Positions 1 through 6,148 of a stretch of 6,874 bases of DNA are shown one piece after another. Position 1 is the first letter of the stretch. Each line of letters opens with the position of its first letter. Origin of the DNA: Minisyncoccota bacterium (GTDB taxonomy: Bacteria; Patescibacteriota; Minisyncoccia; UBA6257; HR35); contig JAPYWP010000033.1 in the NCBI GenBank assembly GCA_028276315.1, positions 1 through 6,874 of the forward strand. Reading direction: 5' to 3'. The translations under genes were made by a program, and so were the position numbers. Below the pieces are notes generated by a model, which saw nothing but the letters and a program-made list of their open reading frames with translations, was not told the origin of the DNA and searched no databases.

Positions 1-1311
1 AATATTTTGAGAATTTTGTATTAAATTTAATGAATTTTCTGTTATGTTCTGGGAAATTTTTTCATTAAATGATGCAACTTCTGGAATTTTATCTAAAATT
101 TCTGGAAGCTGATCGCTTTTTTGATTCTTATTGCCCAAAATTTTTCCTATTGTATTTTGGTAGAGCAATCTACTTTGATAAGCTAATTTGTCAAAATTAT
201 TAAACATTCTTGTTATTTGAGTTAATGGTGATGTTTGATGAATATTCCAAATAGCAATTTTTCTTCCAATTTGAGTAAGAGATCTTTTATAAATATATAA
301 AGCTTCAATATCTGCATCGGGCTTTAATGATTCTCCTTCTTTAATAAAAAGCTCAATTAATCCTGCTCCATATTTTAAAAGTTCTGGAGTTACTGCTTCC
401 CAAATATATCTTGTAACAATTTTATCAATTATATAAGTTGTCGTGTTGTTTTTGTTATCAATTTTTGGCTTTAAAACTGGAACACCAATTTTAGTGTTGA
501 ATAAATAAGGGATGTAGTCATTTTCTATCTTTATATGCCTTATTTCTAAATCTTCAATCCTTGGCTCAGGAAATTCTGGATCATTAATTGTATCTGGTGA
601 GAAAAAGTTTTTGTTAGTAAAAGATGCTAAATTATGAAAAGCTTCTTTTAAAGAATCTACTTTATATGGTTTTTCATTTTTTAAAAGTAGATTTTTAGCT
701 AAATTAAGATTATTATAATTTTCTAAAGTATATTCTTTTGCCCATTCTTCATATAAAGAACCATCAGATAAACTTGGAAATATTATTTTTAAAATTCCAA
801 TATCAGGATGAGCATCATCTCTTGTATGCTCTGGCACTGTCAAATCTTCTAAAAGATGCAATATGTGCCCTAGAGTTGTGAATGCTTTTTCATAGTTTCC
901 CATTGCATAAGCAGTAATTCCATATTCCCAAGTATGATCCTCATCCCAAGAAGTTTGTTTTTCTATGTTATGAGCCCAATCTATAGAAGATACAGGTTCT
1001 TCTGGTAAAAGTCCTGCATCTTTTAATTTTTGAAAAGCATCTTCTTTAGTTAATTTTCCTAATCTTTTTCCTGTCCAACCTTCACCTGTTAATGGATTAT
1101 AAAAATGATGAACCCATCTTGGCGGATAATCTTCTTTTTCAGCTCCTTTTTTCATCCATTCAATTTCTTGCAAACTTAATTTTCTTCCTTCTGTTGTTAA
1201 ATTATAAAAATTTGCAATTTCTTCAGTTAAAACTTGATGAGTATTGTAAGGAGAATAAGAAAATAGGTTAAAAATAAAAAATGGTAAAAACAATAAAATT
1301 ATTCCTACCAT
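1..1311 (-). CDS. Secreted zinc-dependent phospholipase C / P1-nuclease-fold protein (C-terminus cut by window edge)
   Basis: The minus-strand frame is open from ATG at 1311-1309 to base 1, giving 437 residues with no stop. Residues 3-17 are strongly hydrophobic and resemble a signal peptide, so the protein is probably exported. The metal-site pattern of the zinc phospholipase C / S1-P1 nuclease superfamily is visible: H25 in NTHQ, the E-D pair at 60-61, HHFYNP at 68-73, SSIDWA at 108-113, and H152, D156, H162 in HLLEDLTVPEHTRDD. The spacing H-x3-D-x5-H matches H118/D122/H128 of Bacillus cereus PLC. YEEW (187-190) may supply a further acidic ligand, and TPELLKYGAGLIELF (308-322) matches a motif common in bacterial members. 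Such enzymes cleave phosphodiester bonds in phospholipids or nucleic acids using three zinc ions; the substrate here cannot be told. The start lies two bases after the upstream stop, and the next upstream in-frame codons reach a stop without another usual start. No Shine-Dalgarno is seen. Confidence 0.8.
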   Translation of the reverse strand, partial: MVGIILLFLPFFIFNLFSYSPYNTHQVLTEEIANFYNLTTEGRKLSLQEIEWMKKGAEKEDYPPRWVHHFYNPLTGEGWTGKRLGKLTKEDAFQKLKDAGLLPEEPVSSIDWAHNIEKQTSWDEDHTWEYGITAYAMGNYEKAFTTLGHILHLLEDLTVPEHTRDDAHPDIGILKIIFPSLSDGSLYEEWAKEYTLENYNNLNLAKNLLLKNEKPYKVDSLKEAFHNLASFTNKNFFSPDTINDPEFPEPRIEDLEIRHIKIENDYIPYLFNTKIGVPVLKPKIDNKNNTTTYIIDKIVTRYIWEAVTPELLKYGAGLIELFIKEGESLKPDADIEALYIYKRSLTQIGRKIAIWNIHQTSPLTQITRMFNNFDKLAYQSRLLYQNTIGKILGNKNQKSDQLPEILDKIPEVASFNEKISQNITENSLNLIQNSQNI

Positions 1312-1313
1312 TT

Positions 1314-2048
1314 TTATGGCTCTTGGTTATAAATTTTTCTATAAATTTCTTTTGTTAATTCACGACCCTTTATATGTTCTTTTAATTGTTGTGATGCCCA
1401 TTCTCTTGCTCTTTTTTCTTTCTCTTCTTGAGAAAGAACTTGACCTCTTTTTTCTAGTCTTGTCAAATAATCTAACTCATCGTTATAAAAAATATTAAAA
1501 GCCTCCTCGTCACTAATACTTTGATCAGCATAATCAAAACTATCAATCTTCCAAATGCCTGTCCATAAATTTTTTTGGAAATCTATATTTAATGAATAAA
1601 GCCTACCATTCATTTTAAAAGCTGAGGTTCCTGCAAGCTGAAAATCAAGCATACCCATATCACGATAGACAAGAATTTTTTCTGGAAAATTTAAAATTAC
1701 ATCTTTTTTGCTTTCTAACCATTTTTTAGTATTTTCTAATATCTCATTTTTTCTTTCAAAATCTTTTTCAGAAATATAAAAATAATTTGCAGCTTCATCT
1801 ATTTTATTTTCTTTAAATGTTTTTAAAAATAATTCCCAAGTTTTTTGTGGAGTTGTACCTCCCCAAAAATCATTTTTAGCATCAACAACCCAAGGCTTTT
1901 TTTCGTATTCTTTATCCCAAAGATAAAGTTTATAATGATCATATATTCTTGCAATAAGACCTCTGAAGTTAAAACCACCCATAAAGCCTATAAATAGAAT
2001 AATAAAAGAAAAAATTAAAAAGAGGAAAAATCTTAAAACCTTTAACAT
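1314..2048 (-). CDS. Membrane-anchored protein of unknown function, possible NTF2-like outer domain
   Basis: This 244-residue protein is not one I recognise by name. Residues 5-24 form one hydrophobic segment after a short basic start (MLKVLR), which fits a signal anchor with the rest outside the membrane. A Trp/aromatic-rich region (44-71) leads into TPQKTWELFLKTFKENKIDEA (66-86), a helix pattern like that opening small NTF2-like or DUF4878-type domains. Alternating strands follow (124-174, ending in LWTGIWKIDSF), and then a highly charged helical tail (178-240). The NTF2-like reading is an inference from pattern only. The gene is the first of a minus-strand pair: its TAA is two bases before the ATG of the phospholipase/nuclease-like gene, so the two are very likely co-transcribed and translationally coupled. 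They may act together at the cell surface. The start ATG has no Shine-Dalgarno and faces comM across an 86-bp divergent region. Confidence 0.7.
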   Translation of the reverse strand: MLKVLRFFLFLIFSFIILFIGFMGGFNFRGLIARIYDHYKLYLWDKEYEKKPWVVDAKNDFWGGTTPQKTWELFLKTFKENKIDEAANYFYISEKDFERKNEILENTKKWLESKKDVILNFPEKILVYRDMGMLDFQLAGTSAFKMNGRLYSLNIDFQKNLWTGIWKIDSFDYADQSISDEEAFNIFYNDELDYLTRLEKRGQVLSQEEKEKRAREWASQQLKEHIKGRELTKEIYRKIYNQEP

Positions 2049-2134
2049 AAATTTTTATATTTTAAAAAATTTTTTAAAAAATTACAAAAATTTCTGTGGA
2101 TAAATTTTTCTAAAAATTAAATTAAAATTATTTT
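2049..2134. promoter_or_regulatory. Divergent promoter region between the minus-strand pair and the comM operon
   Basis: This is the only intergenic gap in the window able to hold promoters for both directions. It is almost pure A/T. On the minus strand, TATAAA (bases 2059-2054) lies five bases before the ATG at 2048. On the plus strand, TAAAAT (2123-2128) lies six bases before the ATG at 2135. If either is a true -10 element, transcription would begin at or next to the start codon and the mRNA would be leaderless. No convincing -35 hexamer is visible on either side, and in DNA this A/T-rich -10 look-alikes are common, so exact promoters are uncertain. An A6-T6-A6 run (2064-2081) may bend or ease melting of the DNA. 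Confidence 0.45.
2095..2103 (-). promoter_or_regulatory. Perfect DnaA-box 9-mer (TTATCCACA)
   Basis: The minus strand reads TTATCCACA, the canonical high-affinity DnaA box of Escherichia coli and many other bacteria. It lies in the divergent intergenic region, 31 bases upstream of the comM ATG and beside an A6-T6-A6 tract. A single box does not make an origin: no dnaA, dnaN or box cluster is in view. It could let DnaA tune one or both flanking genes, or it could be chance. Confidence 0.3.
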
Positions 2135-3637
2135 ATGGTAAAAGTTTTAGCTGGAGAAATAGTTGGGCTTGAAGCAATTCCAGTTGAAGTTGAGGTTGGA
2201 ATTTTAAGCGGTCTTCATTCTTTTACAATAGTTGGTTTAGCTGATAAAGCAATTAATGAAGCAAAGGAAAGAATTTCTTTAGCTATAAAAAGTATAGGAG
2301 CAAAACCACCCTTGCATTTTTCTAAAAAAATAATAGTTAATTTAGCTCCTGCTGATTTAAAAAAAGAGGGAACAATTTATGATTTATCAATTGCACTTGG
2401 ATTTTTAAAAGCATCAAAACAAATAAATGCCTTTTTAGAAGATAAATTATTTATTGGAGAACTTTCTTTAAAAGGAGAAATAAGAAAAATAAAAGGAGCA
2501 CTTTGTTATGTTTTGATGGCTAAAAAATTAAATATTAAAGAAGTTTATCTACCAAAAGATAATGAAAAAGAGGTTAAATTTATTGATGGCATTGATATTT
2601 ATCCTGTAAAAAATTTAAAAGAATTAATTGAACATTTGGAGGGAAAATTTAAAATAGAAAAATTAATACCACAAAAACCAGAAATAATTTGGGAGGAGGA
2701 TAAAATTTTTTCCTATTTAAAAGGTTTAGAATTTTTTAAAAAAATAATTCAAATTGTTGCTGCTGGTGGTCATCATGTTTTATTCTTTGGATCTCCTGGA
2801 ACTGGTAAATCTCTTCTTGCTCAAGCAATTAATGATCTTTTGCCTCCTCTTGATTTTAATGATGCTATTGAAACAACACTTATTCATTCTATTTATGGAG
2901 ATATTGACGAAGTTTTATTTAAACCACCTTTTAGATCACCACATCATAGCTCTTCTGAAGTTGCAATTTTAGGTGGTGGTCAAAAAGTAAAAGCAGGAGA
3001 AATAACTTTAGCTCATAATGGAATTTTGTTTTTAGACGAATTACCAGAATTTTCAAGAAAAGTAATTGAAGGATTAAGAGAACCATTAGAAAATGGCGAA
3101 ATTGTAATTTCAAGAGCAAAAGAAAAAATAAAATTCCCTGCAAAATTTACTTTAGTTGGAGCCATGAATCCTTGCCCTTGTGGTTGGTATGGAGATAGCG
3201 AAAAAGAATGTAAATGTACAGTTTCAGAAATAAGAAGATATCAAAAAAAGATTTCAGGGCCGTTACTTGATAGATTTGATATTTTTGTAAATGTTCCAAG
3301 AATTGAACCAGAAAAAATTTTAGAAAGCAATAAAAGAGAAGATATTTTTGAAATTAGAGAAAAAATTAAAAAAGCAAGAGAAATTCAAATTAAAAGACAA
3401 GGAAAACTAAATAGAGATCTTAATTTTAAAGAAATAGAAAAATTTATAAATATAAATAAAGAAATGAAAGATTTTTTAAAGTTAGCTGCTGAAAAATTAA
3501 AATTATCACCAAGAGCAATTCATAAAATTTTAAAGATTTCAAGGACATTAGCAGATTTTGAACAAAAAGAAAATATAGAACTTTTACATATTCAAGAAGC
3601 AATTCAATATAGGCAATCAGAATTTTTTGAATCTTAA
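2135..3637 (+). CDS. comM: ComM/YifB family AAA+ ATPase (Mg-chelatase-like)
   Basis: This 500-residue protein is full length for the YifB/ComM family (E. coli about 506). ComM is a hexameric AAA+ helicase that promotes branch migration while incoming single-stranded DNA is integrated during natural transformation. The N-terminal Lon-S16-like domain (about 1-165) opens with the family-typical GLEAIPVEVEV and IVGLADKAINEAKERI. The AAA+ domain has Walker A GSPGTGKS at 219-226, the RSPHHSSSE segment before the GGGQ turn, and Walker B ILFLDE at 297-302. A cysteine pair motif follows (C347-x-C349 and C359-x-C361, within NPCPCG...CKC), as in most family members and probably metal-binding. GPLLDRFDIFVNV and the C-terminal helical domain with SPRAIHKILKISRTLAD complete it. 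All nucleotide-binding residues look intact. It heads the plus-strand operon; its TAA is one base before the pgk ATG. No Shine-Dalgarno precedes the ATG, but the start aligns with the family N-terminus. Confidence 0.95.
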   Translation: MVKVLAGEIVGLEAIPVEVEVGILSGLHSFTIVGLADKAINEAKERISLAIKSIGAKPPLHFSKKIIVNLAPADLKKEGTIYDLSIALGFLKASKQINAFLEDKLFIGELSLKGEIRKIKGALCYVLMAKKLNIKEVYLPKDNEKEVKFIDGIDIYPVKNLKELIEHLEGKFKIEKLIPQKPEIIWEEDKIFSYLKGLEFFKKIIQIVAAGGHHVLFFGSPGTGKSLLAQAINDLLPPLDFNDAIETTLIHSIYGDIDEVLFKPPFRSPHHSSSEVAILGGGQKVKAGEITLAHNGILFLDELPEFSRKVIEGLREPLENGEIVISRAKEKIKFPAKFTLVGAMNPCPCGWYGDSEKECKCTVSEIRRYQKKISGPLLDRFDIFVNVPRIEPEKILESNKREDIFEIREKIKKAREIQIKRQGKLNRDLNFKEIEKFININKEMKDFLKLAAEKLKLSPRAIHKILKISRTLADFEQKENIELLHIQEAIQYRQSEFFES

Positions 3638-3638
3638 T

Positions 3639-4742
3639 ATGCAAAAAATATTAAGCGAATATTTAATAGATAAGGTAAAAAATTTAAAAGATAAAAAAAT
3701 ATTTTTAAGAGTTGATTATAATGTTCCTATTGAAAAAAATAAAATAAAGGAAAAATACAGAATATTAGAAAGTTTTAAAACAATAGATTATCTAATAAAA
3801 AATGGTGCGCGAGTCTTTATAGTAAGCCATCTTGGAGATCCTGAAAAATTTTCTAAAAAATATTCTTTGCAAATTTTATATCCGTTTTTAAAAAATAAAT
3901 TTAAAGATATAGAGTTTTTAGATTTTAAAAAAACAAAAGAACTTTTTAACGGGAAAGAATTTTTTGGGAACATTTTTTTATTAGAAAACATAAGATTTTT
4001 CAATGATAAAACAAAAAATTTAAATTTTGCTAAAAATATAGCGAAAAATTTTCAAATTTATGTAAATGAAGCTTTTTCAGCGTCTCATAGAGAGCATATT
4101 TCAACATTTTTAATCTCTAAGTTTTTGCCAACCTACTTTGGTTTTAGATTTTATGAAGAAATAAAAAATTTATCTTTTTGGAAAAAAAATAAAAGAGTAT
4201 TGCTTATTTTAGGTGGAAAGAAAATTTCAACAAAATATCCTTTAATTAAAAATTTTCAAAAGGATCCTTTAGTCAAGAAAATTATCTTGGGTGGCGGTAT
4301 TTTAAATTATTATTTAAAATCTATAGGTTTTGATATTAAAAATTCTTATTATGAAAAAGATTTTAATAAAAAAATATCTTCTAAAAAAATTTTAAAAATA
4401 ACTGATGTTGTCTTTTACAAAAACAAAATTGTTGATATTGGATCAAGGGGGCTTGAAGAAATTTTTAAGGAAATTAAAAAATTTAATGGAATAACTATCT
4501 GGAATGGACCAATAGGAATAGTTGAGCAAAAACCATTTGATGAAGGAACAAAAAAATTAGCAATATTTTTATCTAAAAGAAAAAATTTTAAAATTGTAGG
4601 CGGAGGTGATACATTAGCTTTTTTAGAAAAAATAAAAATTTTAAATAAATTTAATTATATATCTACTGGAGGAGGTGCGATGCTTTATTTTTTGGCTTAT
4701 CGCACTCTTCCAATTTTAAAAATTGGAGGATTTAGTTTTTAG
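3639..4742 (+). CDS. pgk: Phosphoglycerate kinase, short and diverged
   Basis: Phosphoglycerate kinase transfers phosphate from 1,3-bisphosphoglycerate to ADP in glycolysis. I chose ATG at 3639, one base after the comM stop (367 residues). A TTG at 3627 inside comM would add only four residues. N-domain substrate residues are visible: R24-V-D26-Y-N28 (RVDYNVP), R41, H64 in SHLGDP, R119 in ENIRF, and R151 in SASHREHIST. The C-domain nucleotide site has ILGGKKISTK (K195, K199), IILGGG (215-220), IWNGPIGIVE (287-296, E296), VGGGD (320-324) and ISTGGGA (341-347). Two oddities stand out. The usual SHLGRP Arg is Asp (D67), removing one basic-patch residue. The segment between DVVF and VDIG (256-268) is about 20 residues shorter than usual, making this shorter than the typical 385-400 residues. 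The 3' end overlaps the exonuclease gene by 20 bases. The catalytic set looks sufficient for an active enzyme, but activity is inferred. Confidence 0.93.
   Translation: MQKILSEYLIDKVKNLKDKKIFLRVDYNVPIEKNKIKEKYRILESFKTIDYLIKNGARVFIVSHLGDPEKFSKKYSLQILYPFLKNKFKDIEFLDFKKTKELFNGKEFFGNIFLLENIRFFNDKTKNLNFAKNIAKNFQIYVNEAFSASHREHISTFLISKFLPTYFGFRFYEEIKNLSFWKKNKRVLLILGGKKISTKYPLIKNFQKDPLVKKIILGGGILNYYLKSIGFDIKNSYYEKDFNKKISSKKILKITDVVFYKNKIVDIGSRGLEEIFKEIKKFNGITIWNGPIGIVEQKPFDEGTKKLAIFLSKRKNFKIVGGGDTLAFLEKIKILNKFNYISTGGGAMLYFLAYRTLPILKIGGFSF
4706..4730 (+). other. Inverted repeat / potential RNA hairpin at pgk-exonuclease junction
   Basis: Bases 4706-4717 (ending TCCAATTTT) are complementary to 4719-4730 (AAAATTGGA onward) around A4718, with one T-G wobble at 4708/4728. 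The innermost pairs must open to form a loop. The hairpin lies in the last codons of pgk and covers the TTG (4723-4725) that opens the exonuclease frame. It is followed by a T-rich stretch (4731-4740, TTTAGTTTTT). It could dampen exonuclease translation, protect the pgk message end, or act as a weak intrinsic terminator. It also encodes pgk residues, and the stem has only three G-C pairs, so function is uncertain. Confidence 0.35.
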
Positions 4743-5286
4743 AGGAAGAGATTTTATTTTTTTAGATTTAGAATTTTCAAGTTTAAGACCAGACGCTGAA
4801 ATAATAGAAATAGGTGGACTTTTGGTAAACCATAAAAATTTTAAAATTGAAGAAGAATTTGATTATAAAATAAAGATGTTACATCCAGAAAAAGCAGATC
4901 CTCAATCACTAAATTTAGTTGGATATAATGAAGATTTGTGGAAAGACGCTATTTTAATTGATGAGGCCTTAAATGAACTTTATAAAATTTTTGAAGGCAA
5001 AATAATGGTTGGATTTAATTTAGCGATGGATTTTGCAAGACTTGAGAAAGCATTTTACGAAGCTAAAATTTTATCTAATAATAAAATTGCAGATCCATTT
5101 TATAAAAGAAAAATAGATGTGCTTTCTATTGCTTATTTTGTTTTAAAAGACAATCCAGAGATAAAATACTTTAGTTTAAGAGAGCTTTGTAATTATTTTA
5201 AGATACCAATTCCAAAAGAACATTGCGCACTAGAAGATGCAAGAGCTACATATTTTTTATTTTTAAAACTTTTAGGATATAATTAA
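4723..5286 (+). CDS. DEDDh 3'-5' exonuclease, DnaQ/epsilon-like
   Basis: This is an RNase H-fold exonuclease of the DnaQ-like DEDDh class, which removes nucleotides from 3' ends by two-metal catalysis. From the TTG start (187 residues) the catalytic set is D15 and E17 in FLDLEFSS (Exo I), D103 in GFNLAMDFARL (Exo II, with Phe98 instead of the frequent His before Asn99), and H167 and D172 in EHCALEDARAT (Exo III). The protein is a lone exonuclease domain without polymerase, UvrC or helicase fusions. It could be a proofreading subunit or a general DNA/RNA exonuclease, and I would not name it dnaQ on this evidence. The start is uncertain: the TTG overlaps pgk by 20 bases, has no Shine-Dalgarno and lies in a hairpin. 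The only other start-like codon near the domain edge is ATT at 4756-4758, preceded by purine-rich AGAGGAAGAG. The stop is four bases before the FtsB-like gene. Confidence 0.87.
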   Translation: MEDLVFRGRDFIFLDLEFSSLRPDAEIIEIGGLLVNHKNFKIEEEFDYKIKMLHPEKADPQSLNLVGYNEDLWKDAILIDEALNELYKIFEGKIMVGFNLAMDFARLEKAFYEAKILSNNKIADPFYKRKIDVLSIAYFVLKDNPEIKYFSLRELCNYFKIPIPKEHCALEDARATYFLFLKLLGYN

Positions 5287-5290
5287 GTTA

Positions 5291-5644
5291 ATGAGAAAAA
5301 AAGATGCTTTAATTGATAAAATTTTACTTTTGCAAATAATTTTGTTTTTCATATTAATATTTTTAGGTTATAAAGCATTAGAAAAAAATAAACCAATTAA
5401 AAAAGAATTCAATTTTTTAAAAAGCCAGATAGAAAATATTAAAAAAGAAAATAAAGAAATTGAGGAAAAAATAGAATATTTAAGTTCAGATTATAATTTA
5501 GAAAAAGAGATTAAAAAAAATTTAGGACTTGGTTATGAGGGGGAAAGTTTTTTAATTTTTCCAGAAGCAAAGATTAATCAAGATAAAAACAAAGAAAATA
5601 ATTTTTTTAAATTTAAAAAATTAATAGAAAAAATTATAAAATGA
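5291..5644 (+). CDS. FtsB/DivIC-type septum formation initiator protein
   Basis: This 117-residue protein has the layout of FtsB/DivIC, bitopic proteins that bridge FtsL and FtsQ/DivIB in the divisome and help activate septal peptidoglycan synthesis. It has a short basic cytoplasmic tail (1-10), one transmembrane helix (about 11-27), and a charged coiled coil (about 33-66). After these comes the family end motif YNLEKEIKKNLGLGYEGESFLIF (68-90), equivalent to the usual Y-x-E-x-x-A-R-x-x-L-G...GE pattern, with Lys in place of the typical Arg. The C-terminal tail (92-117) is lysine- and asparagine-rich. The start is four bases after the exonuclease stop. Its TGA overlaps the next ATG by ATGA, which implies translational coupling with the SurA-like gene. 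FtsB and DivIC cannot be told apart from sequence alone, so I give no symbol. Confidence 0.8.
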   Translation: MRKKDALIDKILLLQIILFFILIFLGYKALEKNKPIKKEFNFLKSQIENIKKENKEIEEKIEYLSSDYNLEKEIKKNLGLGYEGESFLIFPEAKINQDKNKENNFFKFKKLIEKIIK

Positions 5645-6147
5645 AAAAGAAAATTTTAATTTTAATTTTTGCAATAATTTTAATTTTTTTAATTTATTTT
5701 ATTATTTCAAAAAATATCCCAATAGCATATGTTAGGGGCAGCTTTATACCATTAAAACATTATTTATCTCACAAAGTAGCTATTGATTATTTAAAAAAAC
5801 AAGCTGATCCAAAAATTTTAAATGAAATAAAAGATGAAAAAACAATAAAAGATGCTATAGTTAAAAAATTAATAGATAGTAAAATCTTTGAGAAAGAAGT
5901 TAAAAAGTTAGATTTGCAAAATGATGTTGAAAAAAAGGTTAATGATTATTTAAACGGCATTGATGAGAAAACAATTTTAGAAATACAATATTCTTATGGA
6001 ATGAGCTTTGAAAATTTCAAAAATTTTATAATAAAACCATTTTTTGAATATGAAGTTTTAAAAGAAAAAAATGTAAATATAGAAGAGTTAACTAAAAGAA
6101 AAAATTTTGATATAATTATATTTCCGTGGATAAATTTGATACATTAA
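5641..6147 (+). CDS. Membrane-anchored SurA N-terminal-like protein lacking a PPIase domain
   Basis: This 168-residue protein has a basic start and one hydrophobic segment (about 4-22), probably a signal anchor placing residues 24-168 outside the membrane. The outer part resembles the N-terminal chaperone region of SurA/PrsA-type folding factors. IAYVRGSFIPLKHYLSHKV (28-46) corresponds to the opening V-N-G-x-x-I strand and helix. TIKDAIVKKLIDSKIFEKEVKKLDL (68-92) corresponds to the helix with the usual LI-x-x-x-L pattern. YGMSFENFKNFIIKPFFEYEVL (119-140) corresponds to the long helix that closes the domain. The parvulin PPIase domain normally following is absent, as there is no H-x-L or G-x-x-G-x-F pattern before the stop. 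It may be a chaperone or a structural partner of the FtsB-like protein, whose gene overlaps it by ATGA. The family call is by pattern and moderately secure. Its TAA is one base before the L19 start. Confidence 0.6.
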   Translation: MKKKILILIFAIILIFLIYFIISKNIPIAYVRGSFIPLKHYLSHKVAIDYLKKQADPKILNEIKDEKTIKDAIVKKLIDSKIFEKEVKKLDLQNDVEKKVNDYLNGIDEKTILEIQYSYGMSFENFKNFIIKPFFEYEVLKEKNVNIEELTKRKNFDIIIFPWINLIH

Positions 6148-6148
6148 T

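Noticed and set aside
1316..1498. Small plus-strand open frame opposite the 244-residue gene
   Set aside because: It lies wholly antisense to a better supported gene, is hydrophobic only because A/T-rich codons reversed give Leu/Ile/Phe, and has no family resemblance.
2049..2134. Replication origin
   Set aside because: There is only one DnaA box, only 86 bp of space, and no dnaA, dnaN, rpmH or other usual origin neighbours.
2754..3143. Open frames on both strands inside comM
   Set aside because: They are shadow frames of a strongly conserved AAA+ gene with Walker motifs intact in the main frame; the Leu-rich composition is a by-product of A/T-rich DNA.
3627..3638. TTG at 3627 as the pgk start
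   Set aside because: It adds four residues inside comM, while an ATG one base after the comM stop gives the normal family N-terminus.
3444..4003. Minus-strand open frames under the comM 3' end and pgk 5' end
   Set aside because: They are antisense to well-supported conserved genes and show no recognisable motif or upstream signal.
5642..5644. TGA as a glycine codon (Gracilibacteria/Absconditabacteria code)
   Set aside because: The FtsB-like frame ends sensibly at this TGA, overlapping the next ATG, and no gene contains an internal in-frame TGA; the standard code fits.
6125..6133. Second DnaA-box-like sequence (one mismatch)
   Set aside because: It lies inside the SurA-like coding region, has a mismatch, and is 4 kb from the perfect box, so no cluster exists.
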